Shown piece by piece: positions 8,130 through 18,005 of a DNA stretch of 64,000 bases. The stretch is from NCBI RefSeq assembly GCF_003610375.1, contig NZ_RAPZ01000010.1, positions 1 to 64,000 of the forward strand, read 5' to 3'. The stretch's first letter is position 1; each line of letters opens with the position of its first letter. Made by a program: the position numbers and the translations under genes. The notes below the pieces were generated by a model that saw only the letters and a program-made list of their open reading frames with translations, searched no databases and had not been told where the DNA came from. Source of the DNA: Sphingomonas sp. PP-CC-1A-547. GTDB lineage: Bacteria > Pseudomonadota > Alphaproteobacteria > Sphingomonadales > Sphingomonadaceae.

Positions 8130-9047
8130 TCACGCCTGTTTTAAAGTTTGTGCCGAGTGTTGCCCCGCCGTGTCGGCATCATCGAGCGTGATGTCCACCG
8201 ACACGGTCATGTCGAGAAAGCTGCCGGGAAAGCCGCTCCAGGTGCCGGAGATCGGCACGGCCTGGTAGATATCGCGCGCGACCGCGACGCGGACGAGCCC
8301 GCGATTGCCGACGATCCCATTGGTCGGATCGAACTCGACCCAGCCCGATCCCGGCAGGTACACGCGGACCCAGGCATGCGTGTTACCGCCACCGGTCCGT
8401 TGCTCGCGCGCGCTGGGGTTGTAGACATAGCCCGAGATGAACCGCGCCGCGAAGCCGAGCGCGCGGACCGCCTCGATCATTAGCACGGCGTAATCGCGAC
8501 ACGTCCCCTTGCGCGTCGCGAGCGTCTCGATCGGCGACTGCGTGCCCTTTTCCGGTCGCGGGACATAGGTGAACTCGCGCCGGATCGTCGCGGTCATGTC
8601 CGACAGCATCGCCAGCGTGTCGGTCGGCCCGTCGGTCCGCACGAAGCGCCGTGCCCAGCTGTCGATCTGGCGCAGCGGATCGTGATGCTGACGCTCGATC
8701 GAACGAAGCAGGTCGGGCATCTCCTCCGACGAATAGGTGAACGGATAGAGCCGTGCGTACCGTTCGATATCGACGTTCTGCAGTTCGGCCGGCGTGTGCA
8801 GCAACTGCACGCGGCTGTCGAAGACGAGCTCCTTCGCGCGCTTGTCGAACGTCGCGATCGCGACCGAATTGCCGAACACGTCCTGTAGCCAGCGGACGTC
8901 CGAAGGCTCTGGACTGATCGTCAGCTGCGCATCGATCAGATGCTGGTCGAAACTCTCGCGCGGGCGAACCATGATCCGATGCTCGCCAAACGCTACCGGA
9001 TGGCGGTAGGAGTATCGGGTTACATGAGAGAGAGTTAGAGATGGCAT
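8130..9047 (-). CDS. Transglutaminase family protein
   Basis: 305 residues. A bacterial transglutaminase N-terminal domain (about 1-110, starting SLTLSHVTRYSYRHPVAFGEH) is followed by the core, with a complete triad: Cys183 in GTCRDYAVL, His224 in NTHAWVRVYL and Asp240 in WVEFDPTN. These proteins are cytoplasmic enzymes of uncertain substrate, frequently encoded beside a second transglutaminase-like gene and peptide-modifying partners. The chosen ATG (9047) leaves 16 bp to the divergent amidohydrolase; a longer start at 9065 would overlap it. The second transglutaminase begins 14 nt downstream, so the two are cotranscribed. Confidence 0.9.
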   Translation of the reverse strand: MPSLTLSHVTRYSYRHPVAFGEHRIMVRPRESFDQHLIDAQLTISPEPSDVRWLQDVFGNSVAIATFDKRAKELVFDSRVQLLHTPAELQNVDIERYARLYPFTYSSEEMPDLLRSIERQHHDPLRQIDSWARRFVRTDGPTDTLAMLSDMTATIRREFTYVPRPEKGTQSPIETLATRKGTCRDYAVLMIEAVRALGFAARFISGYVYNPSAREQRTGGGNTHAWVRVYLPGSGWVEFDPTNGIVGNRGLVRVAVARDIYQAVPISGTWSGFPGSFLDMTVSVDITLDDADTAGQHSAQTLKQA

Positions 9048-9063
9048 CGAGGATCCGTGTCGC

Positions 9064-9846
9064 ATGAAGACCGCTATCAGCCAATCGCTGCTTGGGACCG
9101 AAGATGCCGCACCGGTCACATTGGTCAACCCCGAAGGCGCGTCATCGTTCCTGCTGATCGGCGATCATGCGGGGAAAGCCGTGCCGGCTGCGCTCGGCTC
9201 GCTCGGGCTGAGCGATGCCGAACTCTCGCGGCACATCGGTTGGGACATCGGCATCGCCGAGCTTGGCCAGATGTTGGCCGAGCGGCTAGACGCCGTCTTC
9301 CTCCGCCAGACCTATTCGCGGCTGGTGATCGACTGCAACCGGAGCGCAGAGCAGCCCGATGCGATCGCCGCAGTGAGCGACGGGACCGTCGTGTCGGGCA
9401 ACCAAGCCTTGTCGGACGCCGACGTCGCGGCGCGGTTCGCCGAGATCCACGAGCCTTATCAGGCGGCGATCGCGGCCGAACTTGCGCGCCGCGATGCGCT
9501 GGGGATCACGACGACACTCGTGGCGCTGCACAGCTTCACGCCGTCGATGCGTGGTGTCGATCGGCCGTGGCAGATCGGTATCCTGCATGATGGCGGCGAT
9601 ACCGGATTTGCGCACGCCCTGCTCGACGTCCTGCGCGAAGAGGCCGACCTGACCGTCGGCGACAACGAACCTTACCGCATGGACCAGATCGACTACACCA
9701 TTCCGCGCCACGCCTACCCCGCCCGCCCCTATGCCGAGATCGAGATCCGGCAGGATCTGTTGGGCTCGACGGAGGACTGTGCGGCCTGGGCCGATCGCCT
9801 TGCACGGGTGTTGCCGGCAGCGCTCGAACGGACCGCCACGATCTGA
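9064..9846 (+). CDS. N-formylglutamate amidohydrolase family protein
   Basis: 260 residues of the N-formylglutamate amidohydrolase family (HutG-like, zinc-dependent hydrolysis of N-formyl-L-glutamate to glutamate and formate). Family features include LLIGDHAGKAVP near 31-42, HIGWDIGIAELG with potential metal ligands, RLVIDCNRS, LVALHSFTPSMRG and PYAEIEIRQDLL near the C-terminus. No other histidine-degradation genes are in the window, so a hut role is not supported. The short divergent spacing with the transglutaminase pair suggests shared regulation and perhaps a role in amide or peptide turnover. GAGGA lies about 10 nt before the ATG. Confidence 0.85.
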   Translation: MKTAISQSLLGTEDAAPVTLVNPEGASSFLLIGDHAGKAVPAALGSLGLSDAELSRHIGWDIGIAELGQMLAERLDAVFLRQTYSRLVIDCNRSAEQPDAIAAVSDGTVVSGNQALSDADVAARFAEIHEPYQAAIAAELARRDALGITTTLVALHSFTPSMRGVDRPWQIGILHDGGDTGFAHALLDVLREEADLTVGDNEPYRMDQIDYTIPRHAYPARPYAEIEIRQDLLGSTEDCAAWADRLARVLPAALERTATI

Positions 9847-9932
9847 GCCGAACCGCGGATCGGTTTTACCGTTGGTGCGTTTGCTCGCCGGCCTTGGTTG
9901 CGTAAGGCGCGCCCTCAGACGTTCGAGATACG

Positions 9933-12827
9933 ATGCAGCGACCGACGACCCAGCCTGATAGCGGCAACCCGGCGCAGGAGCGTTACGATGCGCTGTTCGA
10001 AGCGATCGACGCGGGGTTCTGCATCATCGAGGTGATGTTTGATGGCGACCATGCGGTCGATTACCGCTTCGTGGAGGTCAATTCCCAGTTCGAAAGCCAG
10101 ACCGGGCTGCTCGATGTGGTCGGCCGGACGGCGGGCGAACTCGTCCCTGATCTCGAGCGCTTCTGGTTCGACGCCTATGGCAAGGTCGCGCTGACCGGCG
10201 AGCCAGCGCGGTTCGATCATGGTTCGGACGCGATGGACCGGTGGTTCGACGTCCACGCCTTTCCGGTCGGTTCCGGGACGCCGCGCCTCGTCGCCGTTCT
10301 GTTCACCGACGTATCCGCGTACCGTCGCGCAGCTATCGCGACGCAGGAAAGCGAGGAACGGCTCAATCAGGCGCTCGCGGCCGGCAACGGCATCGGCACA
10401 TGGGACTGGGACATTCCGAACGACCGGGTGAAGGCCGACGAACGCTTCTCGCGACTATACGGCGTTCCGGAGGAACTCGGTCGCAAAGGCGCGCCGCTCG
10501 AACGGTTCTTTGGTGGCATTCATCCCGACGATCTTCCAGCTACCCGCGCGGCCATCGCCGATGCGCTCGAAACCGGTGGCGACTTCAGTGCAGAATACCG
10601 CCTCGTCCAACCCGGCGGCGCGATCCGCTGGGTCGCCGCGCAGGGCCGCTGCCGGCTTGCCTCGGATGGCACGCCGCTGCGCTTCCCCGGCGTCAGCTTC
10701 GACATCACCGAACGCAAACAGGCCGATCTCCGACAGAGCGCCCTGCTGCAATTGAGCGACGCGATCCGCGACCTCACCGATCCCGACGAGATCGCCTACG
10801 CGGCATCGGCGATCCTGGGTGCCGCGCTACAGGTCAGCCGGGTCGGCTACGGCGTGATTGACAAGACGCGCGAGACGATCCGGGTCGAGCGCGACTGGAA
10901 CGCACCGGGCATCGTCACGCTCGCGGGCACGCTCAAGTTTCGCGACTATGGCTCCTATATCGAGGATCTGAAGGCGGGCCGCACCGTCGCCATCGCCGAC
11001 GTCGCCCACGATCCCCGAACCGCCGATCTTGCCGACGCGTTGCGGGGGATCAGCGCGGCATCGTTCGTCAACATGCCGCTGGTGGAGCAGGATAATTTCG
11101 TCGCGCTGATCTATGCCAACCACGCCGCGCCGCGCGTGTGGAGCGACGACGACCAGTTGCTGATGCGCGAAGTCGCTGAACGCGTCCGCGCCGCCACCGA
11201 GCGCCTGCGCGCCGAGGGTGCGCGACGCGCGAGCGAGGAACAGTTCCGGGTGTTCGCCGAGGCCGTGCCCAACCAGATCTGGGCGGCGCGACCCGATGGC
11301 TACCTCTATTGGTTCAACCAGCAGGTCTATGCGTATAACGGGCTCGCCCCCGGCGAACTCGACGGCGTCGAGGTATGGGGCGGGCTGTTGCATCCCGACG
11401 ATGTCACCTTGGCAGCCGAGCGATGGAGCACTTCGTTGGCGACCGGCGCCCCCTATTCGGTGGAGTTCCGGGTACGAGCCGCGGATGGCGAATATCGCTG
11501 GTTCCTGGTCCGCGCCGAACCGGTGCGCGGCGATGACGGCACGATCCTGCGCTGGGTCGGCACCAATACCGATATCGACGATAGCCGCCGCCAGACAGCG
11601 CAACTCGCCCAGTGGAACGAGACGCTAGAGGAACAGGTCGCCGAACGCACCCGCGAACTGATGCAGGCCGAAGAGGCGCTGCGGCAGAGCCAGAAGATGG
11701 AGGCGGTCGGCCAGCTTACCGGCGGGATCGCGCATGATTTCAACAATTTGCTGACCGGCATTACCGGCAGCTTGGAACTGCTCGGCATACGGATAGCCCA
11801 GGGGCGGCTGAACGACGTCGAGCGCTATTCGCTGGCTGCGCAGGGTGCTGCCAAGCGTGCGGCGGCGCTGACCCACCGGTTGCTTGCTTTCTCGCGGCGA
11901 CAGACGCTCGATCCCAAGCCGACCGACGTCAACCGGCTGGTCGGGGGAATCGAGGATATGGTCCGGCGCACGGTTGGCCCGGAAGTCGAGGTCGAGGTCG
12001 TCGCCTCGGTCGGGTTGTGGGCGACCTTGGTCGATCCCCACCAGCTGGAAAACGCGCTGCTCAACCTGTGCATCAATGCGCGCGATGCGATGCCGGGTGG
12101 CGGGCGCCTCACGATCGAAACCGCCAATCGCTGGATCGACGCCCGCACGGCGCGCGAGCGCGAACTCGATGCCGGACAATATGTGTCGCTGTGCGTGTCC
12201 GATACCGGCACGGGAATGACCCCGGAGGTGATCGCCAAGGCGTTCGATCCGTTCTTCACCACCAAGCCGCTCGGGCTCGGCACCGGGCTCGGCTTGTCGA
12301 TGATCTACGGCTTTGCCCGGCAATCCGGTGGACATGTCCGCATTTACTCTGAGGTCGGCGAAGGCACCAACGTTTGCATCTACCTCCCGCGGCATTTCGG
12401 TGAGGCCGAGGATACCGAGACCGTCGCCGGACACGCCGAAGCCCCGCGTGCGAACGCCGGCGAAACGGTGCTCGTGGTCGACGACGAACCGACCGTCCGA
12501 ATGCTGGTGATGGAGGTGCTCGAGGAGCTTGGCTACGCGGCGATCGAAGCGGCAGACGGGGCATCAGGGCTCAAACTGCTGCAGTCCGACATTCGCATCG
12601 ACCTGCTGGTCACCGACGTCGGCCTTCCCGGCGGCATGAACGGGCGACAGATGGCCGACGCGGCGCGGATCGGGCGGCCGGACCTCAAGATCCTCTTCAT
12701 CACCGGCTATGCGGAGAATGCGGTCGTCGGCAACGGTCATCTCGATCCCGGCATGCATGTCATGACAAAGCCGTTCGCGATGGAAGCCCTGGCCACGCGC
12801 ATCAAGGATCTGATCGTTGCGGGATGA
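9933..12827 (+). CDS. PAS/GAF hybrid sensor histidine kinase with C-terminal receiver
   Basis: 964 residues with no transmembrane segment, so a cytoplasmic sensor. Domain order: PAS (about 15-130), PAS with PAC (about 140-265, ending [10 protein letters not shown]), GAF (about 275-410), PAS (about 425-555, ending [10 protein letters not shown]), a coiled coil, HisKA with the H-box [14 protein letters not shown], HATPase_c with the N box ([13 protein letters not shown]) and G boxes ([16 protein letters not shown]), then a receiver (about 845-960) with the phospho-acceptor in LLVTDVGLP and Lys in MTKPF. The receiver at the end suggests phosphorelay or self-regulation. No response-regulator gene is adjacent. 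The GAF domain has no recognisable phytochrome Cys. Confidence 0.92.
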   Translation: MQRPTTQPDSGNPAQERYDALFEAIDAGFCIIEVMFDGDHAVDYRFVEVNSQFESQTGLLDVVGRTAGELVPDLERFWFDAYGKVALTGEPARFDHGSDAMDRWFDVHAFPVGSGTPRLVAVLFTDVSAYRRAAIATQESEERLNQALAAGNGIGTWDWDIPNDRVKADERFSRLYGVPEELGRKGAPLERFFGGIHPDDLPATRAAIADALETGGDFSAEYRLVQPGGAIRWVAAQGRCRLASDGTPLRFPGVSFDITERKQADLRQSALLQLSDAIRDLTDPDEIAYAASAILGAALQVSRVGYGVIDKTRETIRVERDWNAPGIVTLAGTLKFRDYGSYIEDLKAGRTVAIADVAHDPRTADLADALRGISAASFVNMPLVEQDNFVALIYANHAAPRVWSDDDQLLMREVAERVRAATERLRAEGARRASEEQFRVFAEAVPNQIWAARPDGYLYWFNQQVYAYNGLAPGELDGVEVWGGLLHPDDVTLAAERWSTSLATGAPYSVEFRVRAADGEYRWFLVRAEPVRGDDGTILRWVGTNTDIDDSRRQTAQLAQWNETLEEQVAERTRELMQAEEALRQSQKMEAVGQLTGGIAHDFNNLLTGITGSLELLGIRIAQGRLNDVERYSLAAQGAAKRAAALTHRLLAFSRRQTLDPKPTDVNRLVGGIEDMVRRTVGPEVEVEVVASVGLWATLVDPHQLENALLNLCINARDAMPGGGRLTIETANRWIDARTARERELDAGQYVSLCVSDTGTGMTPEVIAKAFDPFFTTKPLGLGTGLGLSMIYGFARQSGGHVRIYSEVGEGTNVCIYLPRHFGEAEDTETVAGHAEAPRANAGETVLVVDDEPTVRMLVMEVLEELGYAAIEAADGASGLKLLQSDIRIDLLVTDVGLPGGMNGRQMADAARIGRPDLKILFITGYAENAVVGNGHLDPGMHVMTKPFAMEALATRIKDLIVAG

Positions 12828-12862
12828 TGGGGCGGCGTGTGGAGTCGGATCCTCCCCCACTC

Positions 12863-12944
12863 CGTCATCCTGACGAAAGTCAGGATCCAGAGCAACGGAA
12901 GCCGCCAATCGTGGCTCTGGATCCCGACTTTCGTCAGGATGACG
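12863..12944. repeat. Palindromic intergenic repeat, family B
   Basis: Two 31-nt arms (12863-12893 and 12914-12944) are inverted copies with a single mismatch around a 20-nt loop. The left arm begins CGTCATCCTGACGAAAGTCA. It can form a very stable hairpin 35 nt after the kinase stop, so it may serve as its terminator. The motif style (GTCATCC...GGATCCAGAG) is that of mobile REP-like elements in sphingomonads. Confidence 0.9.
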
Positions 12945-13035
12945 GCGAATGTTTTGATCCCCCCGAGAACGTCAAACCATGTTGCATCGCGGTAACAGTC
13001 GCGACGCCATTCGCATTCATGGCAACATTGTCACT

Positions 13036-13050
13036 TGATATGATGTATCA
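13036..13050. promoter_or_regulatory. Candidate operator upstream of the ZnuD-like receptor
   Basis: Inverted repeat TGATA-TGATG-TATCA in an AT-rich patch that stands out from its GC-rich surroundings, 47 nt before the receptor ATG. Position and AT-rich dyad form would suit a Fur-family repressor such as Zur, given the zinc-receptor-like product. No Zur consensus for this organism is available to me, so the regulator is inference. Confidence 0.35.
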
Positions 13051-13096
13051 TCAAATCTACCCGATGTGTCGTACAGGGACGACACAAGGGAATTTC

Positions 13097-15259
13097 ATGA
13101 AGACGATGCTGTTCGGCGCCACCGCCCTGGCCGCGCTCCTCTCCCCGCAGGCGCATGCGCAAACCGCCGCCACGGATGCTCCGACCCCTGCCCCCGTACC
13201 GACGTCGGTCGGTTCGACCAACCAGCGCGACATCATCGTCACCGCGCCGATCCAGACCAGCGAGCGCGACGTCCTGCAAGGCACGACCGTCCTGACCGGC
13301 CAGGAACTCACGCGCCAGTTGCGGCCGTCGATCGGCGAGACTCTCGCCCGCCAGCCCGGCGTATCGGCATCGTCGTTCGGCCCGAGCGCATCGCGGCCGA
13401 TCCTCCGCGGCTTTCAGGGCGACCGTATCCGCGTGCTGACCGACGGGATCGGATCGATCGACGTCTCGAACACCTCGGTCGACCATGCCGTCATCATCGA
13501 CCCGCTGCTCGCCGAGCGTATCGAGATCCTCCGCGGCCCCAGCGCGCTGCTCTACGGCACGTCGGCAGTCGGCGGCGTCGTCAACGTTATCGATACCCGC
13601 ATCCCGCGGTCGGTGCCCGAGAACGGGTACCGCGTGAACGGTATCGCCAATTACGGCTCGGCCGCCAACGAGCGCTCCGGCGGCATGGCCGGCGACGTCG
13701 CGGTCGGCCAGCACCTCGTGCTGCACGCCGATGGTTCGTACTTGAAGTCCGGCGACCTGCGCACAGGCGGCTACATCCTCTCGCGCGACGCCCGCGCTCA
13801 GGCGCAGACCACGGCCGCCCTCCCCGTCGATCCCAACGAAGCCGACCCGATCGACTATGCCGCCTCGGCGCAGTTGAAGGGCAAGCTCCCCAACACGCAG
13901 GCCGAAACCTGGACGGCGGGTGCCGGCGCGTCGATCATTACCGACAACGGCAATCTCGGCATCTCGTACAGCCACTACGACAGCCTCTACGGCGTACCGA
14001 TCCGCTACGCCACGCAGCCCGACCAGGAGCAGGAAGCGCCCCGCCTCGACGTCGTCCAGAACCGCGTCGACCTGCGGGGCGAGATCGACACCGGCGGCGA
14101 TTTCATCAGCAAGATCCGCGTTCGCGCCGGCCAGGCGAGCTATCGCCATTTCGAACTGGAGGAGGACAACTCCGTCGGTACCGCCTTCTATAACAAAGGC
14201 CTCGAAGGACGCCTTGAGGTGGTACAGGCGAACCGAGGCGGATGGCAGGGCGCGTCGGGCGTGCAGTTCTACAACCGCATCTTTAACGTGGTCGGCGACG
14301 AAGCCTTCCTGCCGAAGAACGAGACCAACCAGACCGGCCTCTTCACGCTCCAGCAGTACGAGTCCGGCAAGTTCCACGCCGAGGGTGGCGTCCGCTACGA
14401 GATCACCGATCTCGCCGCGCGCACCCCCGAGGACGACCTTCGCTTCTTCCGCGGCAGCCAGAGCTATCATTCGGTCTCGGGTTCGCTCGGGGCCTCCTAC
14501 GCGCTGACCGACAGCATCCGCGTCGGCCTGAACGGCTCGCGCACCGAGCGTGCGCCATCGGCGGAAGAACTGTTCGCGAACGGCGCGCATGCTGGCACGC
14601 AGGCGTACGAACTCGGCAATCCGAACTTCCGGCTTGAGAAGTCGTGGGGCCTCGAAGGCACGCTCCACGCACATGGCGACGGTTTCAGCTTCGACGCATC
14701 GGCCTATTACAACTGGTTCTCGAACTACATCTCGGAGAACCAAGTCGCCTCGACGGTCTGCCAGGCAGCCGCCGATCCTTCGGGCCGGACCGTTGATCTG
14801 CCCTGCTTCCAGTACCAGCAAGCCGATGCGCGCTATTACGGGTTCGAGGCGGACGCATCGGTGAAGGTCGCGCAGATCGGCGGCTATGCGGTCAACGCCG
14901 ATGTGCTGGGCGATTACGTCCACGCCAACATCGTCGACCAAGGCCCCGTCCCGCGCATTCCGCCGATGCGCGTGCTCGGCGGGATCGAGGCGCAGGGCGA
15001 CCGGATCAACGGCCGTGTCGAGGTCGAGCACGTGTTCGACCAGAACCGTATCGCCGCGTTCGAGACGAAGACCAACGAGTACACGATGGTCAACGCCTCG
15101 ATTGGCCTCAGCCCGTTCGGCAAGGATTCGAAAACGACGCTGTTGCTGAGCGCGAACAACCTGTTCGACGTCAACGCACGGCGCGCAACGAGCTTCCTGA
15201 AGGACTTCGCGCCGCTCGCCGGCCGCGATTTCCGCGCGACGCTACGCTTCGGTCTGTAA
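13097..15259 (+). CDS. TonB-dependent receptor, ZnuD-like
   Basis: 720 residues with a signal peptide (MKTMLFGATALAALLSPQAHA) and a TonB-box-like DIIVTA. The plug domain carries IGETLARQPGVSASSFG, RPILRGFQGDRIRVLTDGIG, and the ERIEILRGPSALLYGTSAVGGVVNVID block. A 22-strand barrel ends in RDFRATLRFGL with terminal Leu. The plug sequence DVSNTSVDHAVIIDPLLAERIE resembles ZnuD/heme-zinc receptors, so zinc uptake is the best guess; specificity is not proven. The upstream reading frame is open for about 90 further codons, but the ATG used has a Shine-Dalgarno (AAGGG) and opens the signal peptide. A dyad upstream may be its operator and a hairpin terminator follows. Confidence 0.88.
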   Translation: MKTMLFGATALAALLSPQAHAQTAATDAPTPAPVPTSVGSTNQRDIIVTAPIQTSERDVLQGTTVLTGQELTRQLRPSIGETLARQPGVSASSFGPSASRPILRGFQGDRIRVLTDGIGSIDVSNTSVDHAVIIDPLLAERIEILRGPSALLYGTSAVGGVVNVIDTRIPRSVPENGYRVNGIANYGSAANERSGGMAGDVAVGQHLVLHADGSYLKSGDLRTGGYILSRDARAQAQTTAALPVDPNEADPIDYAASAQLKGKLPNTQAETWTAGAGASIITDNGNLGISYSHYDSLYGVPIRYATQPDQEQEAPRLDVVQNRVDLRGEIDTGGDFISKIRVRAGQASYRHFELEEDNSVGTAFYNKGLEGRLEVVQANRGGWQGASGVQFYNRIFNVVGDEAFLPKNETNQTGLFTLQQYESGKFHAEGGVRYEITDLAARTPEDDLRFFRGSQSYHSVSGSLGASYALTDSIRVGLNGSRTERAPSAEELFANGAHAGTQAYELGNPNFRLEKSWGLEGTLHAHGDGFSFDASAYYNWFSNYISENQVASTVCQAAADPSGRTVDLPCFQYQQADARYYGFEADASVKVAQIGGYAVNADVLGDYVHANIVDQGPVPRIPPMRVLGGIEAQGDRINGRVEVEHVFDQNRIAAFETKTNEYTMVNASIGLSPFGKDSKTTLLLSANNLFDVNARRATSFLKDFAPLAGRDFRATLRFGL

Positions 15260-15267
15260 CCTCTACC

Positions 15268-15297
15268 GGCCGTTCCTGCGTCGAAGCGGGAACGGCC
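15268..15297. terminator. Bidirectional hairpin terminator
   Basis: GGCCGTTCC (15268-15276) pairs with GGAACGGCC (15289-15297) across a 12-nt loop, between the convergent receptor and molbindin genes. There is no long T-run, so termination efficiency is uncertain. Confidence 0.55.
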
Positions 15298-15306
15298 AGC
15301 ACGCAA

Positions 15307-15513
15307 TCACTTGCCGATCAGGACGTCGCTCGCCTTGATCAGGACTGTGACCGTGTCGCCGGTCGCGAGTGCGAGGTCGGCGATCGCTTCTTCAGTGATG
15401 TTGGCGGTGACGACGTTGCCGCCGCCGATGTCGACCTTGATCGAACCGTTGACCGCACCCGGCGTGATCGAGACGATGGTGCCGGAAATCTGATTGCGTG
15501 CGCTGATCTTCAT
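15307..15513 (-). CDS. Molbindin-like TOBE domain protein
   Basis: 68 residues, a single Mop/TOBE domain: SARNQISGTIVSITPGAVNG...VDIGGGNVVTANITEEAIADLALATGDTVTVLIKASDVLIGK. Stand-alone molbindins assemble as hexamers that store or buffer molybdate or tungstate in the cytoplasm. The ATG has AAGGAA upstream. It lies 41 nt after treY on the same strand and could be read from that operon, though with its own ribosome binding site. No molybdate transporter or molybdoenzyme gene is in the window, so its metal partner is not visible here. Confidence 0.88.
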   Translation of the reverse strand: MKISARNQISGTIVSITPGAVNGSIKVDIGGGNVVTANITEEAIADLALATGDTVTVLIKASDVLIGK

Positions 15514-15554
15514 CGTTCTGTTCCTTCTGAAACCGTTTTCCGGCCGCGTTTTGG

Positions 15555-18005
15555 TCACGCTGCCAGCGCTGGATCCGATGCCATGAGTTCGACCCGCACG
15601 CCATCCTCGCCGAGCAGGTCGAGGATCCGCTCGCCAGACGATAACGCGGTATCGCCCCACCAGTCGGCCGCCGTCATTGCGCCGAGATAGCGCTCGGCAC
15701 ACCGCAACGCGATGATGCAGCAAAGCATCACCCCCTCATGCTCCCGCTGGAACGCCATGACATGGTCGCGGCGCGGCCCGATGACGGCGATCGGCGCATA
15801 GCTACCGTTCGAAAACAACGCGGGATGCGTCCGCCGCAAGTCCAGCAGATGCTTGATCGACCGCATCTTGGGCGCATCGCCGGTCCGCAGTATATCGCGC
15901 AGGATGGCATAATCGACCGGCCGCCGGTTATCCGGATCGACCAGGCTCAGATCGGCGATCTCGGTACCCTGATACAGATCCGGCACGCCCGGCACGGTAT
16001 AGCGCAACGCAACCTGCGCGAGGCTGTTCTGCTCTCCGGCGGGCGCGATCCGATCGACGAATGCCGTCATGTCTTGGGGGAAGTCCACGGACCGCTCGGA
16101 ATCGAGAAGCGCCCGAGTCAGATCGTGACAGCGGGTTTCGTACGCCTCGTCCGGCGCCTCCCAGGACGACCGGAGCTTGGCTTCGCGTAACGCCTTTTCC
16201 TGCCACGCGACGATCCGCTTGGCATACTCCGAAAGAGCGTCGGCGTCCGACGCGCGAAGGTTCGTCGGCCATGCGCCGAACAGCGTCTGGAGCAGCATAT
16301 AAGTGTCGGCGGGATCGACGCCTTCTGCATAGGGGGCAGCCAGTTCGAACCAATGCTCCACACGCGAACGCCAGAGATCGGGTATCTCGCTGAGCACCGC
16401 TAGCCGCGCGCGAACGTCCTCACCACGTTTGTGGTCGTGCGTCGCGGTGGCGAGCATCGCGGACGGCCAGTCGCCGGCACGTTCGATCATCGCGGCGTGG
16501 AATGCGTCGATATCGAGCGACATACGCGCCGCGTCGAACCCGACGTCGTTGCGCGAAAGCAGGCGGCCATAGCGGTAAAAGGCGGTATCCTCGACCGCCT
16601 TGGCGGCGATCGGTGCGGAAAGTTGCTGGAAGCGCCGTACAGCGTCCGCGGCTAGTGTCGGGTCGCCAGAACCCTCGCCTGCCAGCCAGGACAGCATTTG
16701 GTCGACGACGCTGCCTTCACCGGGGGGGGTGAACTTGGCAACCCGCTGGCGGACGATATCGCGGATCCTGGCGTCTGCGAGCGGCGCTGCCTCGCCCGTT
16801 CCGTAGGTCCGATACACCGGAAAGACCCAGAGCAGCCGCTCGATCGCGCGGTGGAGCATGCCTGTCGTCAGCCCATCGCAGTCGGATGTCGAGCGGGCCA
16901 GCGCCACGAACGCCTCGACGCAGCGGCGGTGCTGCGCATCGAACTGCCACGCGAGCAAATCCTGCCGCGCGCGCAGTTCCTCGGGCGCGAAGTCGGCGGA
17001 GCGGCCGCTTATGTCGGCCCAGAGTTCGGCGAATGGTTCTGCCCCGGCGGGCGCGTGAAGCAAGGCGGTAACCTGCTCCATGAAGTCGTACCCGCTGGTG
17101 CCGTCGACGCCCCAGTCGGTGCTGAGCGGTTCGCCGTCGGCGAGGATCTTCTCGATGACGATGTAGGCGGGCCCAGCGGGCGCGTCGGCGGGGCGCTCGA
17201 TCGCGTCGAGCCTTGCGCGCAAGGTGCGGCAATAGCCGGCGGGGTCGGTCAGGCCATCGACATGATCGACGCGGACGCCGTCGATAAGGCCCTCGGCGTA
17301 GAGGCGAAAATAGAGCGCGTGCGTAGCCTCGAACACGACCGGATCTTCGGCACGAAGGCCGGCAAGGTCGTTGATCGTAAAGAACCGTCGCCAGTTGAGT
17401 TCGTCGTTCGCTACGCGCCACGAGGCAAGGCGGTAATGCTGGCGGTCGATCAGCGCGGCTATGTCGTCCGTCGCTGCGGTCGTTTGGTCCTCGTCGCGGA
17501 TCGGCAGGCGGTGTTCGCCATATGCTTCGAGGACGTAGCGGCCGTCGGCCTGCTCGACCTTCAGCGCGCCGCTGGCCAGCGTCTCGGCGAGCGGATCGCC
17601 GAGGATCGGAAGAACGAGCTTCTCGCGCCAGTCGATGTCGAAGTAGCGTGCGAATTCGCTGTCTTCACCATGTGTTAGAACGTCGTTCCACCACGTGTTC
17701 TCACCTCCGGCAACGCCCATGTGGTTCGGAACGATGTCGATGATGACGCCCATGTCTCGCGCGCGAAGAGCGGCAACAAGGCTTCGAAAGGCGTCCTCGC
17801 CGCTAAGTTCGGGATTGATCCGAGTCGGATCGACGACGTCGTAGCCGTGGGTGGACCCGCTGCGGGCGGTCGTGATCGGCGAGGCGTAGAGGTGGCTGAT
17901 CCCGAGCTCGTCGAGATACGGGACCAGCGCTTCGGCGTCGGCGAAGGTGAAGTCCTTGTGGAACTGGAAGCGGTAGGTCGCGCGGGGCGTGGTGGGGGCG
18001 GTCAT
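15555..18005 (-). CDS. treY: Malto-oligosyltrehalose synthase
   Basis: 816 residues, a GH13 enzyme that isomerises the reducing-end glucose of maltodextrins to an alpha,alpha-1,1 linkage, giving maltooligosyltrehalose. Family marks: TYRFQFHKDFTFADAEALVPYL at the N-terminus, the GSTHGYDVVDPTRINPEL block, DIVPNHMGV, the nucleophile region GVRVDHVDGLTDP, the acid/base region YIVIEKILADGEPL, and TATHDHKRGEDVRARLAVLSE. The ATG overlaps the malQ stop (ATGA). An upstream extension of the frame is only the antisense-like continuation inside malQ. It is the last trehalose gene of the glgX-treZ-malQ-treY operon. Confidence 0.95.
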   Translation of the reverse strand: MTAPTTPRATYRFQFHKDFTFADAEALVPYLDELGISHLYASPITTARSGSTHGYDVVDPTRINPELSGEDAFRSLVAALRARDMGVIIDIVPNHMGVAGGENTWWNDVLTHGEDSEFARYFDIDWREKLVLPILGDPLAETLASGALKVEQADGRYVLEAYGEHRLPIRDEDQTTAATDDIAALIDRQHYRLASWRVANDELNWRRFFTINDLAGLRAEDPVVFEATHALYFRLYAEGLIDGVRVDHVDGLTDPAGYCRTLRARLDAIERPADAPAGPAYIVIEKILADGEPLSTDWGVDGTSGYDFMEQVTALLHAPAGAEPFAELWADISGRSADFAPEELRARQDLLAWQFDAQHRRCVEAFVALARSTSDCDGLTTGMLHRAIERLLWVFPVYRTYGTGEAAPLADARIRDIVRQRVAKFTPPGEGSVVDQMLSWLAGEGSGDPTLAADAVRRFQQLSAPIAAKAVEDTAFYRYGRLLSRNDVGFDAARMSLDIDAFHAAMIERAGDWPSAMLATATHDHKRGEDVRARLAVLSEIPDLWRSRVEHWFELAAPYAEGVDPADTYMLLQTLFGAWPTNLRASDADALSEYAKRIVAWQEKALREAKLRSSWEAPDEAYETRCHDLTRALLDSERSVDFPQDMTAFVDRIAPAGEQNSLAQVALRYTVPGVPDLYQGTEIADLSLVDPDNRRPVDYAILRDILRTGDAPKMRSIKHLLDLRRTHPALFSNGSYAPIAVIGPRRDHVMAFQREHEGVMLCCIIALRCAERYLGAMTAADWWGDTALSSGERILDLLGEDGVRVELMASDPALAA

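Noticed and set aside
13031..15031. A minus-strand open frame of 666 codons opposite the TonB receptor
   Set aside because: Same artefact: antisense of a real gene with Arg/Ala/Val-rich composition, no ribosome binding site and no recognisable motif.
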